A program made the translations under genes and the position numbers. A DNA stretch of 64,000 nt from Colwellia sp. 1_MG-2023 (GTDB taxonomy: Bacteria > Pseudomonadota > Gammaproteobacteria > Enterobacterales > Alteromonadaceae). Below, piece after piece: positions 16,717 to 25,778 of the stretch (positions are counted from its first letter, which is position 1; every line of letters starts with the position of its first letter). Under the pieces are notes generated by a model. That model searched no databases. It was not told the DNA's origin and was given only the letters and a program-made list of their open reading frames with translations. The stretch is from assembly GCF_030546755.1 (NCBI RefSeq), contig NZ_JAUOPE010000003.1, positions 186,001 through 250,000 on the forward strand, read 5' to 3'.

Positions 16717-19700
16717 ATGAAAAAATTGCTCAATTATTTGCTCGTTTTGTCACTGTTTATTCCTGCATTTTCTTTTGCAAAAGATACTCGATTATTACGG
16801 CAACCTGATATTAGTGATAAAAACATCGCTTTTGTTTATGGTGGAGACATTTGGACGTCAAATTTGAATGGCCAAGATGTGCGACGTATTACCAGCACGC
16901 CAGCTGTTGAAAGTGATCCTCATTTTTCGCCTGACGGTAAAACCATCGCGTTTACTTCAAATCGCTCTGGTACTGCGTCGGTTTATACAGTTTCGCTTCT
17001 AGGTGAAAATCTTAAACGGTTAACCTGGCATGCTAGTTCAGCTTATGTTCGAGGGTGGACACCTGATGGAGAATCAGTGCTATATGCTTCCTCAAGGGAA
17101 ACGGCACCTAAAAGCTACTTACGCTTGTGGAGAATTCCACATGAGGGGGGAGTCTCAAAGCTTGTAAGCAAACAATGGGCATATAATGGCGCTTTTTCGA
17201 ATGACGGTAAAACATTAGTGATTGACCGTATGTCACGCTGGGATGTCGAATGGCGAAACTATCGAGGTGGACAAAATACGTCATTAGTCTTGCTTGATGT
17301 AAAAAGTAAGGCAGAAACTAATATTCCAAATGAATCAACCATAGATATTGAGCCTGTATGGTTAGGCGATACCGTATATTTTTTATCAGACCGAGACTGG
17401 ATCTCTAATATTTGGTCTTACTCGCCAAAAAGTAAACAACTGAAGCAAATCACGCATTTTAAGCAAAACGATGTTAAGCAACTCTCTTCTAACGGCAAAT
17501 TATTAGCTTTTGAACAAAATGGTTATATCCATACCTTTGACGTTAGTAAGAAAGAGCCAAAGCAATTAAATATAGCTGTATATGGTGATTTTCCTTGGGC
17601 AGAAACTGTTTGGCAAGATGTCAGTAAATCAGCCGGCTCAGGCTCATTATCTCCGTCTGGCAAAAGAGCGTTATTTTCATCGCGCGGTGAAGTATTTACT
17701 GTGCCTGTTGAACATGGCTCTACGCGCAATATTACGCGAAGTTCTAACGCTGCCGACCGCGCGCCCATATGGTCGCCAAAAGGTGATCAAATCGCATGGT
17801 TTTCAGATAAAGACGAAAAAGGCTACCGCTTGATGTTGCAAAACCAAGACGGTTTAACGCCAGCAAAAGCTATTTCAATCGGTGAGTCGAAAATGGCGTG
17901 GGAACCCACTTGGTCGCCCGATGGGAAATTTATTGCCTTTGTTGATGATGATGTGCGTTTTCGCTTGCTTGATTTACGTTCAGAAAAAATAACGACGATT
18001 GATGTAGGCGGTAATAACCTTGAACGTGGTGATAGTGGCTTGGTCTGGTCGCCTGATTCAAAATGGTTGGCCTATTCAAAAACAGCATCGAATAGTTTTC
18101 GACAAATTATGATTTGGTCAGCACATGACAACAGTGTAAAGCCGTTAACGAATAAGTTTGCTGATTCAAATTCACCCTCTTGGGATCAAAACGGTAAATA
18201 TATTTACTTTCTTGCGAGTACTGATTTCGGACTACAAAGTAGTTGGGCAAATACAAGCTCAATGTCAGCAAGTTCAGAGTATGTGCCTTATATAGTCAAT
18301 TTAACGAAAGAAGAAGACTCACCATTCACCCCGCGAAGTGATGAAGAAGAAGCGGCTTCAACAGATGAAAAATCACCTGATGAGAAAAAGAGGGATGAAA
18401 AATCTGATGACAAGGCTAAAGACAAAGATAAAAAAGATGATGAAAAACCTGTCGTAATTGATTTTGACAATATAGAAAGGCGTATCGTGGCATTGCCAAT
18501 GCCTGCGGCAGATTATCGCTTTACCCTTCATGGCGCCGCAGGAGAAGTTTTTATTGCGCAGCGTAAACCTAATGCTAAAACGATGGAACTTCATAAATTC
18601 ACGTTAAAAAGTCGTGAAAGCAAACCCTATATTAGCGGTGTTAATTCAGCCGTAATTTCAGCCGACAATAAAAAATTGCTCGTGCAGGCAAAAGATAACT
18701 GGCATGTACTCGATGCGAGTAAAGAAGAAGAAAAACTCGCTAAGCCTTTAAATGTTAGCTTAAAAATGAAGCTTGATAGAGTCGCTGAATGGCGCCAAAT
18801 GTTTGTCGAAGCATGGCGTTATCAACGTGACTATTTCTATGATCCCAATATGCATGGTCGAGACTGGCTGGAGGTATTTAAACGATACGAGCCACTTGTT
18901 GCATATATCAAGCATCGCACTGATTTAACCTATGTATTAGATCAAGTAAATGGTGAACTTTCTGTAGGGCATAGCTTCGTTTTTGGTGGCGATTATCCAG
19001 AGGTTGAAACCTCATCAGCTGGCTTATTAGGCGCCGATTTAAAACAAGGCAACACGCATTGGCAAATTGAGCGGATTTTTACGACGGAAAGTTGGAACCC
19101 CAAATTAAAAGGCCCACTTGACCAACCAGGTTTGAAAGTCGAGGAAGGCAATTATTTAGTTGGTATTAATGGTCAAGAAATAACTCAACAAGAGAATATT
19201 TATCAATACCTTGATGGCACTGTGTCTCAGCAAACCGTTTTACATATCAATAATAAAGAGACATTCAAAGGGGCATGGCAAGTTACTGTAGAGCCAATTG
19301 CTAGTGAAAATTCTTTGCGTCAACGCGCATGGGTAGAAGATAACCGTGCGTTGGTAGACAAACTATCGGATGGTAAGCTCGCCTATGTTTGGGTGCCTAA
19401 TACATCAACTCAAGGTTTCGTGTCATTTAATCGTTATTATTTTGCACAGCAAGATAAATTAGGTGCTGTGATTGATGAGCGATTTAATGGCGGCGGTTTA
19501 CTCGATGATTATATGGTTGATTTAATTGGGAGGAAATTACGTGCTGCACTGACCAATGAAGTGCCTAACGGTCAGCCTTTGCAATTACCTGCTGGTATAA
19601 AAGGTCCTAAAGTATTATTAATTAATGAACTTTCTGGCTCAGGTGGCGACTTTTTCCCATGGGCATTTCGCCAACAAAAGCTCGGCAAGTTAATCGGTAC

Positions 19701-19989
19701 CACAACATGGGGTGGGTTAGTTAAATCATCGGTGCATTATAGGCTTGTTGATGGGGGGGCATTAACTGCTCCAGATAACGCCGTTTTTGATCCCATCGCC
19801 AATGAATGGGTTGCTGAAAACAAAGGTGTTGTACCTGATATTGAAGTGTATCAAGATGCTAAATCGTTAGATGTTGGCAAAGACCCTCAACTAGAACGAG
19901 CCGTTGTAGAATTATTGATTGAGCTCGAAGGTAAACCCGTAAGAGCAATTCAACCACCTAAATTCTCAACACCTGCTATTAAAAAGTAG
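16717..19989 (+). CDS. Tricorn-type protease (beta-propeller, PDZ, S41)
   Basis: 1090-residue secreted protease resembling archaeal Tricorn and its bacterial homologues. The signal peptide covers residues 1-21 (ending PAFSFA). Repeated TolB-like propeller blades follow (DPHFSPDGKTIAFTSNRSG, APIWSPKGDQIAWFSDKDE, EPTWSPDGKFIAFVDD). A Lys/Asp/Glu-rich linker lies at about 531-580. A PDZ region (GLKVEEGNYLVGINGQEI) leads to an S41 C-terminal domain with DERFNGGG and the nucleophile region NELSGSGGDFFPW near residue 970. It is monocistronic. It is expected to degrade peptides in the periplasm. The charged linker is longer than I would expect and is probably disordered. Confidence 0.9.
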   Translation: MKKLLNYLLVLSLFIPAFSFAKDTRLLRQPDISDKNIAFVYGGDIWTSNLNGQDVRRITSTPAVESDPHFSPDGKTIAFTSNRSGTASVYTVSLLGENLKRLTWHASSAYVRGWTPDGESVLYASSRETAPKSYLRLWRIPHEGGVSKLVSKQWAYNGAFSNDGKTLVIDRMSRWDVEWRNYRGGQNTSLVLLDVKSKAETNIPNESTIDIEPVWLGDTVYFLSDRDWISNIWSYSPKSKQLKQITHFKQNDVKQLSSNGKLLAFEQNGYIHTFDVSKKEPKQLNIAVYGDFPWAETVWQDVSKSAGSGSLSPSGKRALFSSRGEVFTVPVEHGSTRNITRSSNAADRAPIWSPKGDQIAWFSDKDEKGYRLMLQNQDGLTPAKAISIGESKMAWEPTWSPDGKFIAFVDDDVRFRLLDLRSEKITTIDVGGNNLERGDSGLVWSPDSKWLAYSKTASNSFRQIMIWSAHDNSVKPLTNKFADSNSPSWDQNGKYIYFLASTDFGLQSSWANTSSMSASSEYVPYIVNLTKEEDSPFTPRSDEEEAASTDEKSPDEKKRDEKSDDKAKDKDKKDDEKPVVIDFDNIERRIVALPMPAADYRFTLHGAAGEVFIAQRKPNAKTMELHKFTLKSRESKPYISGVNSAVISADNKKLLVQAKDNWHVLDASKEEEKLAKPLNVSLKMKLDRVAEWRQMFVEAWRYQRDYFYDPNMHGRDWLEVFKRYEPLVAYIKHRTDLTYVLDQVNGELSVGHSFVFGGDYPEVETSSAGLLGADLKQGNTHWQIERIFTTESWNPKLKGPLDQPGLKVEEGNYLVGINGQEITQQENIYQYLDGTVSQQTVLHINNKETFKGAWQVTVEPIASENSLRQRAWVEDNRALVDKLSDGKLAYVWVPNTSTQGFVSFNRYYFAQQDKLGAVIDERFNGGGLLDDYMVDLIGRKLRAALTNEVPNGQPLQLPAGIKGPKVLLINELSGSGGDFFPWAFRQQKLGKLIGTTTWGGLVKSSVHYRLVDGGALTAPDNAVFDPIANEWVAENKGVVPDIEVYQDAKSLDVGKDPQLERAVVELLIELEGKPVRAIQPPKFSTPAIKK

Positions 19990-19994
19990 TATTG

Positions 19995-20033
19995 CTATCA
20001 CCCCTAAACGTTTTCAACGTTTAGGGGTGATAG
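19995..20033. terminator. 18-bp perfect hairpin after the tricorn gene
   Basis: The arms at 19995-20012 and 20016-20033 are exactly complementary (CTATCACCCC...GGGGTGATAG) with a 3-base loop. No T run follows, so it may act as an RNA 3'-end stabiliser or a factor-dependent stop rather than a standard terminator. Confidence 0.6.
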
Positions 20034-20063
20034 GTATCAAAAAAGTATCTCAAAAGAGTAGAT

Positions 20064-20207
20064 ATGAATAAAGCGCAATGGAACACGATAATTTTAGATG
20101 GCTCAATCCCACAAGGTGAAATTGAGCGGATGATTGATAATTCCTATATGTTGGTAGTCAGTAAAATGACTAAGAAAGATCAAAAATCAATCTTGATTCA
20201 TTTATAA
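20064..20207 (+). pseudogene. Duplicated 3' end of the MmcQ/YjbR gene (remnant 1)
   Basis: The 144 bases from ATG to TAA align without gaps to 16453-16596, the last 48 codons of the MmcQ/YjbR gene. They give 47 residues (MNKAQWNTIILDGSIPQGEI...) with a few substitutions (E to Q, V to I, ASILLHV to KSILIHL). No ribosome site precedes it and the first two-thirds of the gene are absent. The reading frame is still open, so this copy is younger or less decayed than the one at 21036. Confidence 0.8.
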
Positions 20208-20223
20208 ACTATATTACCAAGCT

Positions 20224-20943
20224 TTATATTTTAATTTTATTAGGCGTATTATCTATGTAGGTTTTAACCTTTTCAAATCGTATAGCGAGATCTTCTCGTA
20301 CTTGAGAAAACAACGAATGAGTATGTTGACTATTAGTCAGTATGATTAATAGGCTGCCATCTTTCAATAAACGCTCGAAATCGACATGAACAGTTGTGCC
20401 AGTTTTATCTATTTTAGGTTTTAATGTTATTAATCCCCTCGAATAATCAAGGTCGCTAATGTTTATTTGACGAAAATAGTCGATATAGCTTTTTTCAGCT
20501 TCAACCGCCGCTTCGACGGAGAATAGAAGTGCCTTTAATTCTGGGTCATTAATGAGTGCGATATCCCCTGTTGCTACTAAAGAATGATAAGTGCTCATTG
20601 AAATTCTAAGAGGTGGCAACTGAAACATAGTAATTATTGGGTCTTTAGCCTTACTTGAACTCGGTTCAATTGTACCGTCAATTATTCCTTTAACGACATA
20701 ATCAAGTCCCGCTACTCGTTTTTTATGTGCATTCACGAGTAGTTTTATGTGCTCAATATTGCTTGATACTTCATTGTAGAGTTGGTTAAGAATAACTTTT
20801 TCTTTCTGGTTATTTATTCTTTCTTCATTCCAGCCATTGACCTGAATCGCGACAAATATGCCTAACACAACTACAAGGAAATCTATAAATGCAGCCCCCC
20901 AGTTCTGATGTTTTATCTTTTTAAATATACTAGAGGTAAGCAT
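20224..20943 (-). CDS. DUF6090-like single-pass membrane protein
   Basis: 239 residues. The N-terminal segment NWGAAFIDFLVVVLGIFVAIQVNGWNEERIN has the membrane helix plus QxNxWNE ending typical of DUF6090 proteins (function unknown). A charged helical periplasmic region follows, with ALINDPELKALLFSVEAAVE and a C-terminal helix. It is the only gene here on the opposite strand between two plus-strand peptidase genes, and it is bracketed by two decayed pieces of the upstream MmcQ gene, so it may have come in with or between the duplications. Confidence 0.6.
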   Translation of the reverse strand: MLTSSIFKKIKHQNWGAAFIDFLVVVLGIFVAIQVNGWNEERINNQKEKVILNQLYNEVSSNIEHIKLLVNAHKKRVAGLDYVVKGIIDGTIEPSSSKAKDPIITMFQLPPLRISMSTYHSLVATGDIALINDPELKALLFSVEAAVEAEKSYIDYFRQINISDLDYSRGLITLKPKIDKTGTTVHVDFERLLKDGSLLIILTNSQHTHSLFSQVREDLAIRFEKVKTYIDNTPNKIKI

Positions 20944-21035
20944 TGAATAATTTCCATTTATTTTTTAAGTGAAATTAGTATAACGTAATTGTTTGAATTT
21001 TTTACTTGAGGGAATTCATCATAGTAGTACTAACG

Positions 21036-21152
21036 ATTACCTGAACAATGCGAAGTAGAATACGGTAATTTTAGCTGGCTCAATCTCACAAGATGAAATT
21101 GAGCGGGTGATTGACAATTTATATATGTTAGTGCTCAGAAAATGACTAGGTA
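21036..21152 (+). pseudogene. Duplicated 3' end of the MmcQ/YjbR gene (remnant 2, decayed)
   Basis: The stretch aligns with 16444-16570 and with remnant 1: GGTAATTTTAGCTGGCTCAA, AGATGAAATTGAGCGGGTGA and TATATGTTAGTGCTCAG are recognisable. The Trp codon of the parent is now TAG and the end has lost several bases, so it is not translated. The rest of the 441-bp gap (20944-21384) is AT-rich upstream DNA of the S9 peptidase with nothing I can name. Confidence 0.7.
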
Positions 21153-21384
21153 AATTCAGCAATTAATTATGCGCCATTTTTGAATGTTAAAGCGTGCAGA
21201 TTTCACCATTAAGTCTCAGTAAAAGTATATGATTATGATTAACTTTTTCGATTAAACCACTTATTTTCAAGGTAGAAGTACTCTCAGATAGGTGTCATCT
21301 TTACCTGTCTTCTATACAATTATTGATATTCTCCATTTATATGTAAATGTGAGAGCACTAAAACTTACTTTTTAAAGGTTTACT

Positions 21385-23421
21385 ATGTATTTAATATCAC
21401 GTTTTATTTTGCTCTTAGCTTTATTGAGTTCATCAATTGCTGTTTCAGCGAATGAATTATTTACTGCCGAAGATATTTTTTCATTGGAATATGCGAGTGA
21501 TCCACAAATATCACCGGATGGTAGTCAAGTTGTCTATATTAGAAATTCACATGACATTATGACCGACGGTAAAAACACCAATTTGTGGTTGATTGATGTT
21601 AAATCTCAACAGCAGATCCCCTTGTTTTCTGATGACAAAAAATATTCGCAACCTCGTTGGTCTGCTGATGGTAAAAAAATTGCTTTTATCAGTAACATAA
21701 CGGGTAGTTACCAAATTCATGTTCATTATCTTGAAGAAAATAAAACTGCTTTAGTCAGCCAATTACAGTCAAGAGTGTCAAACTTAACTTGGTCGCCAAA
21801 TGGTAAGTGGCTAGCATTTACCCAAAAAGTACAAGAAGCCCCAACGGTTATCGCTAAAATGCCGAAAAAACCAAAGGGCGCAAAATGGAATAAACCTGTT
21901 ATTGTGATTGATAAAGCTTATTATCAAGCCGATGGTAGTGGGTTAATTAAGCCGGGTTTTCAGCAAATATTTGTACTGCCAAGTGAAGGTGGCACCCCTC
22001 GTCAATTAACGCATGATAGCTTCCATCATCGAGGTACATTAGCATGGAGTAAAGATAATAATTCTATCGTTTTTTCAGCGAATAGATTGAAAGACTGGGA
22101 ATATAAAAGGTTAGAAGGAAATTTATATCAAGTAGACGTTGCTAGTGGGGAATTAGTTGAACTTACCTCGTCTCCAGGCAAAGAGTACAACCCGGTATTT
22201 TCTGAAAATGGTAAGAAATTAGCGTTTTTATCTGGTTCAAATGCGTTAAACCCTTATCGAAATGCCAAACTGAATATTATGGACTGGAAGTCGAAAAAGG
22301 TTTCTACCATAGCTCAAGATTTTGATCGCTCGATTCGTGATCAGCAGTGGTTATCTAATTCTCGTTTAGCCTTTAGTTATGATGATTTTGGTAAGCGAAA
22401 GCTGGCAACTATTACGACGAAAGGTAAAATCGAAGATTTAACCGATACGCTTTCTGGCACAACATTAGGTCGTCCTTACATTAGCGGCAGTTTTACCGCT
22501 TCTACCAGTGGTAAAATGGCTTATACCCATGGAAATACTGCAAGCCCTTCTGATGTCGCTGTGATCACCACGTCGAAAAAATCATCGGTGTTAACGTCAT
22601 TAAATGCAGATCTACTGGCACACAAAACCTTAGGCAAGGTTCATGAAGTAAATTACAAGTCTTCATTTGACGGCGAAAATATTCAAGGTTGGTATATTAC
22701 GCCGCCAAACTTTGATCCGAAGAAAAAGTATCCCCTTATTTTAGAAATTCATGGTGGCCCACACTTAGCGTATGGTCCTAATTTTTCAGCAGAATTACAG
22801 CGTTTTGCCGCGCAAGGGTATGTTGTATTTTATAATAATCATCGTGGTAGTAGCTCTTACGGTGAACGTTTTGCGATGTTATTGAAGTATAAATATAGTT
22901 CGACAGAAGACTTCGCTGATCATGACTCTGGTGTTAATGCGATGATTGATTTAGGTTTTGTGGATGAGAACAATTTATTTATCGCTGGTGGCTCTGCTGG
23001 TGGTATAGCAACTGCGTACGCAATTGGCTTAACTGATCGCTTCTCTGCGGCGGTTGTTGCAAAACCTGTCATTAATTGGTTAAGTAAAGTGTTAACAGCA
23101 GATAGTGGTTTAGGACAAATACCAACCCAGTTTCCTGGCATGCCGTGGGATCACGTAGAGCATTATTGGCAACGTTCGCCGATGTCGTTAGTAGGTAATG
23201 TAACAACACCAACCATGTTAATTACCGGAGAAAAAGATCTACGAACGCCAATGGCGCAAACTGAACAATTTTACCAAGCGTTGAAACTACGAAAAATTGA
23301 TACTGTGTTGGTAAAAGTTCCTGAGTCATACCATGGTATTGCAGCAAGACCCTCACGTATGATCACTAAGATAGAACATACCTTAGCATGGTTTGAAAAA
23401 TATCGAACAAGCGAGAAGTAA
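21385..23421 (+). CDS. S9 family prolyl-oligopeptidase-type peptidase (DPP/acylaminoacyl type)
   Basis: 678 residues with a signal peptide (1-23, ending SIAVSA) and a seven-bladed propeller (SPDGSQVVYIRNS, PRWSADGKKIAFIS, LTWSPNGKWLAFTQ). The C-terminal alpha/beta-hydrolase domain carries the catalytic Ser in GGSAGG near residue 536, the Asp in GEKDLRTP near 617 and the His in SYHGI near 649. The HGGPH oxyanion motif precedes them. It is predicted to cleave short peptides in the periplasm, complementing the tricorn-type protease upstream. The start follows a TTTAAAGG site. Confidence 0.9.
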   Translation: MYLISRFILLLALLSSSIAVSANELFTAEDIFSLEYASDPQISPDGSQVVYIRNSHDIMTDGKNTNLWLIDVKSQQQIPLFSDDKKYSQPRWSADGKKIAFISNITGSYQIHVHYLEENKTALVSQLQSRVSNLTWSPNGKWLAFTQKVQEAPTVIAKMPKKPKGAKWNKPVIVIDKAYYQADGSGLIKPGFQQIFVLPSEGGTPRQLTHDSFHHRGTLAWSKDNNSIVFSANRLKDWEYKRLEGNLYQVDVASGELVELTSSPGKEYNPVFSENGKKLAFLSGSNALNPYRNAKLNIMDWKSKKVSTIAQDFDRSIRDQQWLSNSRLAFSYDDFGKRKLATITTKGKIEDLTDTLSGTTLGRPYISGSFTASTSGKMAYTHGNTASPSDVAVITTSKKSSVLTSLNADLLAHKTLGKVHEVNYKSSFDGENIQGWYITPPNFDPKKKYPLILEIHGGPHLAYGPNFSAELQRFAAQGYVVFYNNHRGSSSYGERFAMLLKYKYSSTEDFADHDSGVNAMIDLGFVDENNLFIAGGSAGGIATAYAIGLTDRFSAAVVAKPVINWLSKVLTADSGLGQIPTQFPGMPWDHVEHYWQRSPMSLVGNVTTPTMLITGEKDLRTPMAQTEQFYQALKLRKIDTVLVKVPESYHGIAARPSRMITKIEHTLAWFEKYRTSEK

Positions 23422-23446
23422 AGGAACCGACAGGTAAATTAATGAT

Positions 23447-23473
23447 AAAGCCATATTCTGAGAATATGGCTTT
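23447..23473. terminator. Terminator between convergent genes
   Basis: AAAGCCATATTC (23447-23458) pairs with GAATATGGCTTT (23462-23473) around TGA, followed by AATTTTAT. The 12-bp stem sits between the S9 peptidase and the minus-strand gene at 23517. Confidence 0.7.
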
Positions 23474-23516
23474 AATTTTATAAGAAAGGTATTTTGCTAG
23501 TCAGGGAAGTGCAAAG

Positions 23517-24020
23517 TTAGATATTTCTTGAATCATAACTCCAATGTAATAAGGCTTGACGTTGCTTTTTACGGCAACTAAAGTCATAAAGCTCACAAAA
23601 CTTAGCCACCGCACTATAGTGTCTCTTAAAGGCTCGCCAGCGTTTAATTTGCCTAAGATCTTCTTCTTCGGTTCTGCGACCTAAATAATATCGGCAATAC
23701 CATTGAAACCAGCCTCGAGGATCTTGAGGGTGTATCCAGCCATTTGCTTGCCATTGCGACAAACTTTGTGACGCATCGACAGAAAAATAATTCAAATTGA
23801 TGTCTTTTTTAAACGGGCTTAATTTCGCGTCGATAAACCAATCGGCAGGAAACTCATTTTGGCAATCTGTTAAGTATTTCCCCCCAAAAACACCTAGGTT
23901 TAGCATTTCCTTTGGCGTGAGTTGCGGCATAAACAAATGATGAAAATTTTCACCTTCTTTTTCAGCTAACTCATACGAATAATTCTGCTGCATTTTATCG
24001 TTTACTTGAATAATGGTCAT
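23517..24020 (-). CDS. Conserved hypothetical protein, Trp/Tyr-rich
   Basis: 167 residues, no signal peptide or membrane segment. I recognise no named family. Visible features are the segment HPQDPRGWFQWYCRYYLGRR (residues about 97-116) followed by a basic helix with RQIKRWRAFKRHY, and a Cys-containing end (KFCELYDFSCRKKQRQ). The high Trp, Tyr and Arg content suggests a compact soluble domain. The start overlaps the stop of the DUF523/DUF1722 gene by 4 bases (ATGA), so the two are coupled. In related genomes the neighbour is often near photolyase genes; none is seen here. Confidence 0.6.
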   Translation of the reverse strand: MTIIQVNDKMQQNYSYELAEKEGENFHHLFMPQLTPKEMLNLGVFGGKYLTDCQNEFPADWFIDAKLSPFKKDINLNYFSVDASQSLSQWQANGWIHPQDPRGWFQWYCRYYLGRRTEEEDLRQIKRWRAFKRHYSAVAKFCELYDFSCRKKQRQALLHWSYDSRNI

Positions 24021-24967
24021 AAGCTATTTAGTAACATGAGTTCGCCCGGATGTGGGCTTAAGTAAAATGAATCCCCGATATAATCATTAGGGTACTTTCT
24101 AAAATGATGACGTAATAAGGTAATAGGTACAATAAGCGGTAAAAAACCTTTGCGATATTGCGCAATGGTTTCGTTAAGCTCTTGCTTATCATCAGCACTG
24201 ATAAAGTTTTTTAGGTAGCCTTGAATATGCTGCAAAGTATTTGAATGATTTTGCTTAGTGGCTTTATTTTTTAAGAGCAGCATCACTTGAGTAAGATACT
24301 CGTTGGCCAATAAATCAATATCACTGTGTTGCTCGGCCAGTAACCTACCTAACGCTTTTAAGCCGAGCTGGTCATGGCTCATATAGATGTATTTGTGTTG
24401 TGCATGAAATTTTTGAATATCCGCCATGCTAATAGTTGATGCAGTCAGTTGTTGCCAACGATGGTAAATATAGACCCGTTGAATAAAGTTTTCTCTGATA
24501 ATTAAATCATTTAAACGGCCTTCTTCTTCAACCGGTAAATTGGGAAAATTAGTCATTAATTGTCGTGCGTAAATCCCGACGCCGTTTCTTTCAGGCATCG
24601 AAGACTTATACACTTTTACTCTTTCCATTCCACAGCTAGGGGAGTCTTTTTTTAAGATATAGCCCGATAACGCTTGTTGCCAATGTTGTTGTTCGTCGGC
24701 AACATCGGCCAATTGTTCTGTGACATCAATTTCAGCATTTTTGGTCCCTACGCACTTGATCACATCGTTGTCATTGACTAATCGAATAGGCTCTCGTGGA
24801 ATACCTAAACCTATGGCGACTTCGGGACAAAAAGGTGAAAATTCAAAATAATGACTCAGCACATTCACTAAATAATTATTTTTTTTATGTCCGGAATCAA
24901 AACGAACATTCTCTCCTAATAAGCAGCTACTAACGCCAATTTTTATTTTTATCAGTTCGTTATTCAT
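24017..24967 (-). CDS. DUF523-DUF1722 fusion protein (YbgA-like)
   Basis: 316 residues. DUF523 (about 8-160) has the family landmarks GVSSCLLGENVRFDSGHKKN, CPEVAIGLGIPREPIRLV and KKDSPSCGMERVKVY. DUF1722 (about 195-310) carries YIYMSHDQLGLKALGRLLAE and FLPLIVPITLLRHHFRKYP. This is the common two-domain arrangement. The conserved cysteines of the SSCLLG and SPSCG motifs suggest a metal or thiol site, but the function is not established. It is the first gene of a two-gene operon with 23517-24020. Confidence 0.85.
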   Translation of the reverse strand: MNNELIKIKIGVSSCLLGENVRFDSGHKKNNYLVNVLSHYFEFSPFCPEVAIGLGIPREPIRLVNDNDVIKCVGTKNAEIDVTEQLADVADEQQHWQQALSGYILKKDSPSCGMERVKVYKSSMPERNGVGIYARQLMTNFPNLPVEEEGRLNDLIIRENFIQRVYIYHRWQQLTASTISMADIQKFHAQHKYIYMSHDQLGLKALGRLLAEQHSDIDLLANEYLTQVMLLLKNKATKQNHSNTLQHIQGYLKNFISADDKQELNETIAQYRKGFLPLIVPITLLRHHFRKYPNDYIGDSFYLSPHPGELMLLNSL

Positions 24968-25134
24968 GGTGATACATTAGCCTAAGCTAGCCTCTAGTAA
25001 GTCATTGCTATCAATAATACTAAACAACTATTTTTATAAAGCCATGTTTTTATAACGTTATATATTGAGAGAATGAAAGTATTGATAAACATTTGCAATC
25101 GTAAAAGCTATGGTGTGTATAGCCTGAACCAAGT

Positions 25135-25644
25135 TTATTGAGCTTGTTGGAGTACCTTGTTAATAAACTTTTGCCACGTTTCATCGGGTTGCCAAATCGT
25201 TAGCATGTCTGCTTTCGCAATTACTTCATCTTCATTTAAATGAGTAACACGATAAAGGTAAGTAAATACGGCTCCGCGCCAATTTAAACGGCAATGTGTG
25301 AGCACTTTCCCTTTTTCTTGGGTAAATTCATTCATTTTCGATGCATATTCATTGAAGTTATCAACCGTGGGGTTTTTCCATTCCACTTGAATATTATGAT
25401 AATGTAACGCTAATTCATCCATCAAATGGTCTTCTTCGCTTCTATCTCCAGGGATTAAGTCAATAACGTGGGTTACTCCCATACCTTTTAATGTTGCGAA
25501 GTGAAGTTTTGTTGGCAGTCCCGAGCTGATCATTGAAGGGGTGTTCACTTGGTAGTTTTTTAAACCAACTAATGATGCCTCTTTGGCATGAGAAAATGTT
25601 GGTAAAAATAAAGCGATGATGAGTAAAAAGTTAATATATTTCAT
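25135..25644 (-). CDS. Secreted protein-tyrosine-phosphatase-like protein (DUF442-type)
   Basis: 169 residues with a signal peptide (1-20, ending FSHA). The body follows the beta-lactamase-hydrolase-like phosphatase pattern: ISSGLPTKLHFATLKGMGVTHVIDL, then the active-site loop THCRLNWRGAVFTYLYR. The cysteine and arginine are spaced C-x4-R, as in DUF442/rhodanese-like loops, rather than the C-x5-R of classical tyrosine phosphatases. Periplasmic location is inferred from the signal. The gene appears monocistronic and its substrate is unknown. Confidence 0.65.
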   Translation of the reverse strand: MKYINFLLIIALFLPTFSHAKEASLVGLKNYQVNTPSMISSGLPTKLHFATLKGMGVTHVIDLIPGDRSEEDHLMDELALHYHNIQVEWKNPTVDNFNEYASKMNEFTQEKGKVLTHCRLNWRGAVFTYLYRVTHLNEDEVIAKADMLTIWQPDETWQKFINKVLQQAQ

Positions 25645-25778
25645 GATGATTAGGTTGCCGATTTAAATACACACGAACACATTAACGAAAAACACAGGTT
25701 TTTCAAAGCGGTGAAAAGTGATTAGCAATGTTAATCATGGATAAATAGCATCATTATGTGATGCTATTATTATTGATG

